Assembly: GCA_024236215.1 (NCBI GenBank) | Contig: JACKKX010000004.1 | Location: forward strand, 1-64,000 | Direction: 5' to 3' | Length of the DNA stretch: 64,000 nt | Origin: Novosphingobium sp. | GTDB lineage: Bacteria > Pseudomonadota > Alphaproteobacteria > Sphingomonadales > Sphingomonadaceae | Shown here: positions 7,470 to 15,051 of the stretch, one piece after another | How positions within the stretch are numbered: position 1 is the first letter of the stretch | How the letters are laid out: every line of letters starts with the position of its first letter | Position numbers and translations under genes: made by a program | Notes under the pieces: model-generated | Told to the model about the DNA's origin: nothing | The model's database searches: none | What the model saw: only the letters and a program-made list of their open reading frames with translations

Positions 7470-8756
7470 CTATACCGCGAGCCGGGTGAGGTTCCGGGCC
7501 AGCACGTCGAGCCCTTCGTTCACCAGATCGTCGCTGGCAGTCAGCGGGACGAGGAAGCGGATCACGTTGGAGCGGATTCCGCAGGAAAGCAGGATCAGCC
7601 CTTCCTTGGCGCAATCGACCACCAGGGCCTTGGTCAGATCGGCATCGGGCTGATCGGCATCGCCCTTCTTCACCAGTTCGAGCGCGATCATCGCGCCGGG
7701 GCCGCGTACATCGCCGATGCAATCGAGCGAATTGGTGCGCTTGAGATCGAGCAGACGGCGCTTGATCAGATCGCCGATCGCATCGGCGCGTTCGCACAGC
7801 CTCTCGTCGCGGATCACGTCGAGCACCGCCAGCCCCGCCGCACAGGCCATCGGCGGGCCGCCGTAGGTGCCGCCAAGCCCGCCGGGTGCGGGGGCATCCA
7901 TGATCTCGGCCTTGCCGATCACCCCGGCGATGGCGAAGCCGCCAGCCATCGATTTGGCCACGGTCATCAGATCGGGCCGCACCCCCGAATGCTCGATCCC
8001 GAACATCTTGCCGGTGCGGGCAAAGCCGGTCTGGATCTCATCGGCGATCAGCAGCATGCCGTGCTCGTCGCACAGGCTGCGCAGGGCGGCCATGAAGCTG
8101 GCGGAGGCCTGATAAAACCCGCCCTCGCCCTGGACCGGTTCGATGATGATCGCGGCAACATCGGCGGGATCGACATCGGCCTTGAACAGGCTGTCGAGCG
8201 CGGCAAGGCTCTGCGCCTCGCTCACCCCGTGATAGTCGATCGGGAACGGCACGTGCCAGACGTCGCCCGGGAACGGACCGAACCCGGCCTTGTAGGGCTG
8301 AACCTTGCCGGTCAGCGCCATGCCCATCATGGTCCGGCCGTGAAAGCCGCCCTTGAAGGCGATCACCGCCTTGCGCCGGGTATGGGCGCGGGCGATCTTG
8401 ATCGCGTTCTCGACCGCTTCTGCCCCGGTGGTGACAAAGATCGTCTTGCTCGGCTGGCCGGTGGGGGCAATCGCGTTGAGCCGCTCGGCCAGCTCGATAT
8501 AGGGGCGGTAGGGGTTCACCTGGAACGAGGTGTGGGTGAAGGCATCCATCTGCGCCTTGACCGCCTCGATCACCCGGGGGTGGTTGTGCCCGGTGTTGAG
8601 CACCGCGATGCCGCTGGCGAAATCGATGTAGCGATTGCCCTCCACATCCCACATCTCGGCATTGCTCGCGCGTTCGATGAAGCGCGGGTGCATGGTCGAA
8701 ACCCCGCGCGGGACGGCGGCCTCGCGGCGGGCCTGAAGCTGGGCATTGCTGGGCAT
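7470..8756 (-). CDS. gabT: 4-aminobutyrate aminotransferase (GABA transaminase)
   Basis: A 428-residue class III PLP aminotransferase. It should move the amino group of GABA to 2-oxoglutarate, giving succinate semialdehyde. GabT-like blocks include SNAEMWDVEGNRYIDFASGI, VTTGAEAVENAIKIAR, the IIEPVQGEGGFY strand, ADEIQTGFARTGKMF, and VAKSMAGG with the PLP lysine. The start is ATG 8756. It follows the beta-alanine-type aminotransferase by 14 bases on the same strand, so both are one unit leaving the divergent promoter region at 10.1-10.3 kb. With gabD at 26.1-27.6 kb it completes GABA to succinate. Related 5-aminovalerate activity cannot be excluded from sequence. Confidence 0.92.
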   Translation of the reverse strand: MPSNAQLQARREAAVPRGVSTMHPRFIERASNAEMWDVEGNRYIDFASGIAVLNTGHNHPRVIEAVKAQMDAFTHTSFQVNPYRPYIELAERLNAIAPTGQPSKTIFVTTGAEAVENAIKIARAHTRRKAVIAFKGGFHGRTMMGMALTGKVQPYKAGFGPFPGDVWHVPFPIDYHGVSEAQSLAALDSLFKADVDPADVAAIIIEPVQGEGGFYQASASFMAALRSLCDEHGMLLIADEIQTGFARTGKMFGIEHSGVRPDLMTVAKSMAGGFAIAGVIGKAEIMDAPAPGGLGGTYGGPPMACAAGLAVLDVIRDERLCERADAIGDLIKRRLLDLKRTNSLDCIGDVRGPGAMIALELVKKGDADQPDADLTKALVVDCAKEGLILLSCGIRSNVIRFLVPLTASDDLVNEGLDVLARNLTRLAV

Positions 8757-8770
8757 GGGATCGGGTCCTG

Positions 8771-10087
8771 TCAGTCGATGGTGGCAAGCACGTCGGCAAG
8801 CTTGCCGAAGATTTCGTCGATATGGCTCTTTTCGAGGATCAGCGGCGGCGAAAGCGCGATGATATCGCCGGTCACGCGGATCAGCAGACCGGTGTCGAAG
8901 GCGCGGTGGAAAGCCTCCATCGCCCGCTTGGTAGGGGCGCCGGGGCGCGGCTCAAGCTCGATCCCGCCGATCAGGCCCACGTTGCGACAATCGATCACGT
9001 GGCGCGCACCCTTCAGCGAATGGACCGCGTCTTCCCAATAGCTCTCCAGCTCGATCGCCTTCTCGAACAGGTTCTCCTCGGCATAGGTTTCCATGCTGGC
9101 GATCGCTGCGGCGGCGGCCAGCGGGTGGCCCGAATAGGTATAGCCGTGGAACAGCTCGATCCCGGGGCCAGCCGAATTGACCACCGTATCGTGGATCTCG
9201 CGCCGCACCGCCACGGCCCCCATCGGCACCGCCGCGTTGGTCAGTCCCTTGGCCATGGTGATGATATCTGGGGTCACGCCGAACCGCTCGCTCGCGGTCG
9301 CCTTGCCGACCCGGCCGAATGCGGTGATGACCTCGTCGAAGATCAGAACAATTCCGTGCGCGTCGCAGATTTCGCGCAGACGGCTCAGGTAGCCCTGCGG
9401 GGGGATCAGTACCCCGGTCGATCCCGCCACCGGTTCGACGATCACCGCCGCGATGGTATCGGCGCCGTGCAGCGCGACGATCCGTTCCAGATCCTCGGCC
9501 AGCTCCGCCCCGTGCAGGGGCAGCCCGCGCGAAAAGGCATTGCGGGCCAGATCGTGGGTGTGGCGCAGATGGTCGACCCCCGCCAGCAGCGTGCCGAACT
9601 GGCGGCGATTGCCGACGATCCCGCCGACCGAGATGCCGCCGAAACCAACCCCGTGATAGCCGCGCTCGCGCCCGATCAGCCGGGTACGGGTGCCCTGCCC
9701 GCGCGCGCGCTGAAAGGCGAGCGCGATCTTGAGCGCGGTATCGACGCTTTCCGAGCCCGAATTGGTGAAGAAGATCCGGTCAAGCCCCTCGGGCATCAGC
9801 AGCGAGAGGCGCGAGGCGGCCTCGAACACCAGCGGATGTGCGAGCTGGAAGGTCGGTGCGAAATCGAGCGTGCCCGCGCAGGTGCGGATCGCCTCGACGA
9901 TCCGTTCGCGCCCGTGCCCGGCATTGACGCACCACAGCCCGCCCGTGGCATCGAGCACCTGGTGCCCGGCCGAGGCGGTGTAGTGCATGCCACGGGCGGC
10001 GACGAACATGCGCGGATCGGCCTTGAATCCCCGGTTGTCGGTGAAAGGCATCCAGAAGGCCGAAAGATCGTTGGGTTCGCTGGTCAA
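8771..10087 (-). CDS. Beta-alanine:pyruvate-type omega-aminotransferase
   Basis: A 438-residue class III aminotransferase most like omega-amino acid:pyruvate transaminases: the opening FWMPFTDNRGFKADPRM is a close match to the remembered N-terminus of the Pseudomonas enzyme, followed by TNSGSESVDTALKIA, GRERGYHGVGFGGISVGG, FDEVITAFGRVGKA and MAKGLTNAAVPMGAV with the PLP lysine, and HGYTYSGHPLAAAAA. It would transaminate beta-alanine, GABA or terminal diamines to pyruvate. Start is TTG at 10087, six bases after a GGAG site; no ATG is better placed. First gene of the leftward unit with gabT. Beta-alanine can arise from spermidine breakdown, fitting the polyamine locus. Confidence 0.85.
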   Translation of the reverse strand: MTSEPNDLSAFWMPFTDNRGFKADPRMFVAARGMHYTASAGHQVLDATGGLWCVNAGHGRERIVEAIRTCAGTLDFAPTFQLAHPLVFEAASRLSLLMPEGLDRIFFTNSGSESVDTALKIALAFQRARGQGTRTRLIGRERGYHGVGFGGISVGGIVGNRRQFGTLLAGVDHLRHTHDLARNAFSRGLPLHGAELAEDLERIVALHGADTIAAVIVEPVAGSTGVLIPPQGYLSRLREICDAHGIVLIFDEVITAFGRVGKATASERFGVTPDIITMAKGLTNAAVPMGAVAVRREIHDTVVNSAGPGIELFHGYTYSGHPLAAAAAIASMETYAEENLFEKAIELESYWEDAVHSLKGARHVIDCRNVGLIGGIELEPRPGAPTKRAMEAFHRAFDTGLLIRVTGDIIALSPPLILEKSHIDEIFGKLADVLATID

Positions 10088-10166
10088 GAGAGGCTCCGGG
10101 GCTTTAAGCGACTCACGATAGCGGTTGCCCGCAACGCGCGCTATTCGGATCGCCTCCTGCCAGTGC

Positions 10167-10183
10167 TATCGGAAAAGTCGATA
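10167..10183. promoter_or_regulatory. Predicted LysR operator, copy 1
   Basis: A dyad TATCG-N7-CGATA (arms 10167-10171 and 10179-10183), extended to CTATCG/CGATAG. The inner TCG-N7-CGA satisfies the T-N11-A rule of LysR-type regulators. It lies in the 233-base gap between the divergent aminotransferase and porin genes, centred about 146 bases before the porin ATG. A TATAGG at 10231-10236 would place a start near 10243, putting the dyad at about -68, the usual LysR recognition position. Two more copies with identical spacing lie at 18193-18209 and 22374-22390. Confidence 0.65.
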
Positions 10184-10320
10184 GCCATAGCCTCTACAAA
10201 TCCCATTGGCTTTGTCGAAAGATAAGGGGATATAGGACAGTGGAAGGAGAGGACCAGGCGGATTCACAAGGCAAAGGCCGCGAATTCGCACTGGCCCAAC
10301 CATCAGTGAGGGAAAACCAG

Positions 10321-11031
10321 ATGAATTATCGCTTGCTTCTGGCAGCTGCTGCTTTGCCGCTTGCCGCCATGCCCACCGCCGCCTTTGCGCAGGACGAAGA
10401 AGCCGAAGCTTCCGGCCCGATCACCATTTCGGGCGAAGTTGGCGTGTTCAGCGACTATCGCTTCCGCGGCCTGTCGCTGACCGACCATAAATTGGAGTTG
10501 ACCGCCGAACTTTCGGTCGAGCACGAATCCGGCCTCTATGCCGGGCTGTGGGCCTCGAACGTCGAACTGGGCAACGGCAAGGCCAACAATGTCGAGCTGG
10601 ACTGGTCGGCCGGCTGGTCGAAGGACATGGGCGGCGTGACGGTAGATGTCGGCGCGGTCTATTACACCTATGCCAACAATTCGGGCCTCAACTATATCGA
10701 GCTCTACGGCTCGGTTGGCACCACGCTCGGCCCGGTCGATGTGACCCTGGGCGCGGCCTATGCCCCCAGCCAGAACAATATCGGCAGCCAGGACAACACC
10801 TACGTCTACATCTCGGGCGAGCTGCCGGTGGGTGAAACCCCGCTTTCGCTGCACGGCACCTTCGGCTTCGAGGATGGCGCCTTCGCCAACAACAAGAAGG
10901 ACTGGATCGTGGGTGCGAGCTATGACATCGGCTCGGGTTTCTCCGCCAGCCTTGACTATGTCGATACTGCCCACTCGCTTTCCGCGTTGGGCGATGCGAC
11001 CGTGGTCGGCTCGATCAAGTTCGCTTTCTGA
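10321..11031 (+). CDS. TorF-family putative outer-membrane porin
   Basis: A 236-residue beta-barrel protein. Residues 1-23 are a Sec signal (MNYRLLLAAAALPLAAMPTAAFA-QD); the mature part starts with an acidic stretch, then SGEVGVFSDYRFRGLSLTD, the characteristic first block of the TorF/TIGR02001 porin family, alternating strands (for example VDVGAVYYTYANNSG), and ends with a strand terminating in Phe (GSIKFAF), the sorting signal of outer-membrane barrels. ATG 10321 follows GAGGG at a good distance; the longer in-frame GTG start would bury the signal peptide. It precedes the ligase operon by 54 bases with a hairpin between, and it shares the first predicted LysR operator, which suggests an outer-membrane route for polyamines or related cations. 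Confidence 0.8.
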   Translation: MNYRLLLAAAALPLAAMPTAAFAQDEEAEASGPITISGEVGVFSDYRFRGLSLTDHKLELTAELSVEHESGLYAGLWASNVELGNGKANNVELDWSAGWSKDMGGVTVDVGAVYYTYANNSGLNYIELYGSVGTTLGPVDVTLGAAYAPSQNNIGSQDNTYVYISGELPVGETPLSLHGTFGFEDGAFANNKKDWIVGASYDIGSGFSASLDYVDTAHSLSALGDATVVGSIKFAF

Positions 11032-11042
11032 CAGGAGTGTTT

Positions 11043-11069
11043 CGGGGCGTCCGTTGGCCGGGCGCCCCG
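11043..11069 (+). terminator. Strong hairpin between porin and ligase operon
   Basis: Arms 11043-11052 and 11060-11069 pair over 10 bp (one G-U) around a 7-nt loop, 12 bases after the porin stop. No T-run follows, so it more likely acts as an RNA stabiliser or partial terminator that lets the porin be made in excess over the downstream enzymes. Confidence 0.45.
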
Positions 11070-11085
11070 CAACAATGTGACAATC

Positions 11086-12435
11086 ATGACTACCGACATC
11101 GCCAGCTGGATCCGGGAACGCGCGATCAGCGAGGTGGAATGCATCGTCCCGGACATGAACGGGATCCAGCGCGGCAAGGTTTTGCCCGCCGCCAAGTTTC
11201 TCAAGAGCGTTGAGGACCGCACCCTGCGCATTCCGGGCAGCGTGTTCATCGTCACCGTCACGGGTGGCTATCCCGAGGATATCCAGCACATCGTCCCCGA
11301 TTTCGATCCGGACCTGATCCTGGTTCCCGACGCCACGACCATCCGCGAGGCACCGGGTTACAAGACCCCCACGGCCTATGTCATCGCCGATGCCTTCGAT
11401 GGGGCGGGCAAGGCGGTTGAAATCGCGCCGCGCCAGATCCTCAAGAAGGTCCTGGCGCTCTATGCGGCCAAGGGCTGGAAGCCGGTGATCGCACCGGAGG
11501 CCGAATTCTATCTCGTCTCGAAGAACCTCGACGCGGATTTTCCGCTGACCCCGCCGCCGGGCCGGTCGGGACGCGCGGAAACCGCCAGTGAGGCCTTCGG
11601 GCTGGAAGCGCTGAGCGAATACGAAGACATCATCGAGCAGATCTATGACTGGTGCGAAAAGGCCGAGCTCAACATCGACACGATGATCCACGAGGCCGGC
11701 GCCGCCCAGCTTGAGGTCAACTTCATTCACGGCGATCCGCTGGCCCTGGCCGATCAGGTGCTTCTGTTCAAGCGGATCGTGCGCCAGGTCGCGCTCGAAC
11801 ACGGGGTCTATGCCACCTTCATGGCCAAGCCGATGGCCGAGCAGCCCGGCAGCGCGATGCACATCCACCAGTCGGTGCTCAACGCCGAAACCGGGCGCAA
11901 CGTGTTTTCCACCCCCAATGGGCGGGATTCCGCGCTGTTTCGCAACCATATCGCGGGCCTGGTGCGGCTGATGCCGCAGATCCTGCCGATGGTCGCCCCC
12001 AACGTCAATTCGTTCCGCCGGATGCGCCCCGATACCGCGGCGCCGATCAACGTCCACTGGGGCGGCGACAACCGCTCGTGCGGTTTTCGCGTGCCGATCT
12101 CCGAAGCCAAGGATCGCCGGGTGGAGAACCGCATCGTCGGGGCAGACGCCAATCCCTACCTTGCCATCGCCGCCTCGCTGCTGTGCGGCTATATCGGCAT
12201 GGTCGATCGGATGATCCCGCCCAAGGCCCTGGCCGGCAACGCCTATAACCGCGCCCGCACCCTGCCGCGCACGCTGGAGGGCGCGCTAGACCGGTTCTGG
12301 AACTGCAAGCCGGTCAAGCGCGAGCTGGGCGAGGAGTTCTTCGAGGTGTTCTACGCGATCAAGCAGGCCGAACTCTACGCCTATCAGTCGGTAATCAGCT
12401 CCTGGGAGCGTGAATATCTGCTGCTGAAGGTGTGA
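11086..12435 (+). CDS. Gamma-glutamylpolyamine synthetase-like glutamine synthetase family protein (copy 1)
   Basis: A 449-residue glutamine-synthetase-fold ligase of the PuuA type, predicted to join glutamate to the amino group of putrescine or a related amine using ATP. The beta-grasp start (ECIVPDMNGIQRGKVLPA) is followed by the catalytic barrel with APEAEFYLV, HEAGAAQLEVNF, AMHIHQSVLN, PNVNSFRRMRPD and the RVENRIVGADANPYLAIAA block; those Glu, His and Arg positions are the metal, ATP and glutamate ligands of the family. No adenylylation Tyr motif is seen. ATG 11086 is preferred to GTG 11077. First gene of a coupled operon with a PuuB-like oxidase, an aminotransferase and a second ligase. 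Confidence 0.85.
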   Translation: MTTDIASWIRERAISEVECIVPDMNGIQRGKVLPAAKFLKSVEDRTLRIPGSVFIVTVTGGYPEDIQHIVPDFDPDLILVPDATTIREAPGYKTPTAYVIADAFDGAGKAVEIAPRQILKKVLALYAAKGWKPVIAPEAEFYLVSKNLDADFPLTPPPGRSGRAETASEAFGLEALSEYEDIIEQIYDWCEKAELNIDTMIHEAGAAQLEVNFIHGDPLALADQVLLFKRIVRQVALEHGVYATFMAKPMAEQPGSAMHIHQSVLNAETGRNVFSTPNGRDSALFRNHIAGLVRLMPQILPMVAPNVNSFRRMRPDTAAPINVHWGGDNRSCGFRVPISEAKDRRVENRIVGADANPYLAIAASLLCGYIGMVDRMIPPKALAGNAYNRARTLPRTLEGALDRFWNCKPVKRELGEEFFEVFYAIKQAELYAYQSVISSWEREYLLLKV

Positions 12436-12436
12436 C

Positions 12437-13708
12437 GTGAGCGCACACGCGCCGTCGTACTACGCGGCCACCGCCAAGCCGTTTCCTGCCCAGCCCCGGC
12501 TGGTTGGCGACATCAACGCCGACGTGGTGGTGGTGGGTGGCGGCTTCACCGGGCTTTCGGCCGCGCTTCACTGCGCCGAGGCGGGATACTCGGTGGTTCT
12601 GCTCGAAGCCGGACAGATCGGCTGCGCGGCCTCCGGGCGCAACGGCGGGCAGCTCATCCCCGGGCTGCGCTGGGGCGCGGTCGAGCTGGCCGAGCGCTTT
12701 GGCGAAGACACGGCGCGTCAACTGCTCGTGATCGCGAACAGCGCGGGCGATCTGGTGCGCGAGCGGATCGCGCGCCACGCGATCGCCTGCGACCTGCGCC
12801 AGGGGCACTTCCACGCCGCCGTCAAGCCCGCCCACCTCGACGATATGCGCCGCGAGCTTGCCATGCTCGAACGGCTGACGGGCTATCGAGGAGCCTCGAT
12901 CGTCGAACGCGGCGGGGTTTGCGATCAGGTTGCCGGGGGCGACTATCTGGGCGGCCTGTTCGATGCCAACGGCGGGCATTTCCATCCGCTCAACTATGCG
13001 CTCGGGCTGGCGGGGGCGGCGATGGCCGCCGGAGTCCGGATTTTCGAACACAGCCCTGTAACCGCCGTCGATCACGGCGCCCCGGTGATCGCCACGACCG
13101 CGAAAGGGCGGGTGACGGCCCGCCACGGGGTGCTGGCCTGCGACACGATGATGGACAGCGTCGCCCGCTCGCTGGGGCGGATGACCATGGGAATCGCCAA
13201 CTACAATGTCGCCACGCTTCCGCTCTCTCCGGAACGCGCGCGGGCACTGATCCCCAGCGGCGCGGCGGTTTCGGATTCCCGCTTCGTGCTCAATTATTTC
13301 CGCCTCAGCGCGGATGACCGGCTGATCTTCGGCGGGGGCGAGAAATATACCCGGCGCCCGCCAGCCGATGTGGCGGAGTTCGTCCGCCCCTACCTTGAAA
13401 AGATATTCCCGCAGCTAAAAGGCGTGGTGATCGACCATGCCTGGGGCGGCATGGTCGGGGTCACGCTCAACCGGCTGCCGCATTTCGGGCGGATCGGCAA
13501 TTCGTTCTTTGCTCACGGCTGGTCGGGGCATGGCGCCCTGCTGACCACGCTGGCCGGCCAGCTGATCGCCGAGGCGATGCGCGGCACCGCCGAACGCTTC
13601 GACCTGTTCGCTTCGCTTCCCGTCCACCCTTTCCCTGGCGGGCCGCTGCTGCGTCATCCGCTCTCGGTGGTGGGGATGCTGTGGTATGCCCTGAGGGACC
13701 GTCTATGA
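12437..13708 (+). CDS. Gamma-glutamylputrescine oxidase-like FAD flavoprotein
   Basis: A 423-residue DAO-fold flavoprotein. The dinucleotide-binding motif GGGFTG is at 34-39, followed by AALHCAEAGYSVVLLEA and CAASGRNGGQL, the signature of PuuB/OrdL oxidases; the C-terminal DHAWGGMVGVTLNRLPHFG and GHGALLTTLAGQLIAEA complete the FAD site. PuuB oxidises gamma-glutamylputrescine to the aldehyde with release of ammonia and peroxide. Start is GTG, one base after the stop of the ligase, and its stop overlaps the next ATG as ATGA, so translation is coupled along the operon. Substrate is inferred from context. Confidence 0.85.
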   Translation: MSAHAPSYYAATAKPFPAQPRLVGDINADVVVVGGGFTGLSAALHCAEAGYSVVLLEAGQIGCAASGRNGGQLIPGLRWGAVELAERFGEDTARQLLVIANSAGDLVRERIARHAIACDLRQGHFHAAVKPAHLDDMRRELAMLERLTGYRGASIVERGGVCDQVAGGDYLGGLFDANGGHFHPLNYALGLAGAAMAAGVRIFEHSPVTAVDHGAPVIATTAKGRVTARHGVLACDTMMDSVARSLGRMTMGIANYNVATLPLSPERARALIPSGAAVSDSRFVLNYFRLSADDRLIFGGGEKYTRRPPADVAEFVRPYLEKIFPQLKGVVIDHAWGGMVGVTLNRLPHFGRIGNSFFAHGWSGHGALLTTLAGQLIAEAMRGTAERFDLFASLPVHPFPGGPLLRHPLSVVGMLWYALRDRL

Positions 13709-15051
13709 TCGCCGATGCCGCCATTTCCGCGATGCTCGCCGCCGAGAAAGAGCGCTATGTCGCCGCCAACCCGCGCTCGGCGGCGCTGGCGAAAGAGGCC
13801 GCGCGACACTGGCACCGCGGGGTGCCTTTCCACTGGATGCTCGATTGGGGCACGCCCTTTGCGCTGTTCGCCGACCGCGCGGAAGGCGCCGAGCTGTGGG
13901 ATGTCGACGGGCATCGCTACGACGATTTCTGCCTGGGCGATACCGGATCGATGTTTGGCCATTCGCCCGGACCGGTGGCGGAGGCGATCGCGCGCCAGGC
14001 TGGCCGCGGCCTGACCTATATGCTGCCGACCGAGGACGCGGTGGTGGTGGCCGATGAGCTGGCGCGGCGTTTCAAGTTGCCGTTCTGGCAGGTGACATCC
14101 AGCGCCAGCGAGGCCAACCGCGCGGTGATCCGGTGGTGCCGGGGGATCACCGGGCGCAGCAAGGTGCTGGTGTTCAACGGATGTTACCACGGGGCGGTGG
14201 ATGACGTGTTCGTCGATCTGCGCGATGGGGTTCCCGAACTGCGCCGCAGCCTGGTCGGCCAGGTCTATGACGTGCGCGAGCATACCGTGGTGATCGAATT
14301 CAACGATCTCGCCGCGCTCGAAGCCGCGCTCGGCGGGGGCGACGTTGCAGCCGTGCTGATGGAGCCGGCGATGACCAATGTCGGCATGGTCCTGCCCGAT
14401 CCCGGCTATCTTGCCGCGCTGCGCCAGCTGACCCAGCGCCACGGCACACTGCTGGTGTTCGACGAGACCCATACGATCTCCACCGGCTACGGCGGCCATA
14501 CTGGCACCTTCGGCCCGCTGCCCGATCTCTTCGTGCTGGGCAAGCCGGTGGCGGGCGGGGTGCCCTGCGCGGTCTATGGCTTTTCCGCCGAAGTGGCCGA
14601 ACGCATGGAGCGATGCCGCGAAGCGGGGGAAAAGGGCCATTCGGGAATCGGCACCACGCTTTCCGCCAATGCCCTGGCGCTGGCGGCGATGCGCGCCTGC
14701 CTGACCGAAGTGATGACGCCCGCCGCCTACGACCACATGCTGCCGCTGGCCGAGCAGCTTGCCGCCAGTCTGCGCGAAGTGATCGCCCGCAACGGGCTTG
14801 ACTGGCACGTTGCCCATGTCGGTTCGCGCGGCGAATTCATCTGCGATCCCACCCCGGCCCGCAACGGCAGCGAGGCGCGGGCCAAGATGCACGGTGCGCT
14901 TGAGCACGCGTTGCACCTGTTCCTCATCAACCGCGGCGTGCTGATCGCGCCGTTCCACAACATGACCCTGGTCAGCCCGGCCACCACGCAGGCGCAGGTT
15001 GCGCGCCTTGCCGAAGTGCTGGATGACTGCCTCAAGACCCTGATCGGATGA
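13705..15051 (+). CDS. Class III aminotransferase of the glutamate-1-semialdehyde aminomutase-like branch
   Basis: A 448-residue PLP enzyme. HRGVPFHWMLDWGTPFALF, VTSSASEANRAVIRWCR, FNGCYHGAVDDVFVDL, FDETHTISTGYGGHTG and LGKPVAGGVPCAVYGF (PLP lysine) place it near HemL-like aminotransferases rather than GabT. Members outside haem synthesis are often general transaminases or aminomutases. It sits between two gamma-glutamylpolyamine-synthetase-like genes, overlapping both by ATGA, so it should act on a polyamine or a gamma-glutamylated intermediate. A true hemL role is unlikely in this context. ATG 13705 has a GAGGGA ribosome site; the longer in-frame GTG reaches into the oxidase gene. Confidence 0.8.
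   Translation: MIADAAISAMLAAEKERYVAANPRSAALAKEAARHWHRGVPFHWMLDWGTPFALFADRAEGAELWDVDGHRYDDFCLGDTGSMFGHSPGPVAEAIARQAGRGLTYMLPTEDAVVVADELARRFKLPFWQVTSSASEANRAVIRWCRGITGRSKVLVFNGCYHGAVDDVFVDLRDGVPELRRSLVGQVYDVREHTVVIEFNDLAALEAALGGGDVAAVLMEPAMTNVGMVLPDPGYLAALRQLTQRHGTLLVFDETHTISTGYGGHTGTFGPLPDLFVLGKPVAGGVPCAVYGFSAEVAERMERCREAGEKGHSGIGTTLSANALALAAMRACLTEVMTPAAYDHMLPLAEQLAASLREVIARNGLDWHVAHVGSRGEFICDPTPARNGSEARAKMHGALEHALHLFLINRGVLIAPFHNMTLVSPATTQAQVARLAEVLDDCLKTLIG

Noticed and set aside
7420-7797. N-terminal extension of the beta-CASP hydrolase upstream of ATG 7419
   Set aside because: The extension is inside the gabT gene in another frame and is Arg-rich without similarity to the family; the MBL fold starts at 7419.
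10212-10236. TTGTCG...TATAGG as a sigma70 promoter
   Set aside because: Spacing is only 13 bases; I keep TATAGG as a possible -10 of an activator-dependent promoter but not the -35.
10303-12057. Long minus-strand frame across the porin and first ligase gene
   Set aside because: Composition typical of reverse-complement coding DNA; no ribosome site or domain.
13705-15051. Assignment as hemL (glutamate-1-semialdehyde aminomutase for haem synthesis)
   Set aside because: The gene overlaps two polyamine-type ligase genes and its active-site blocks fit a general aminotransferase of that branch; hemL is normally isolated or with haem genes.
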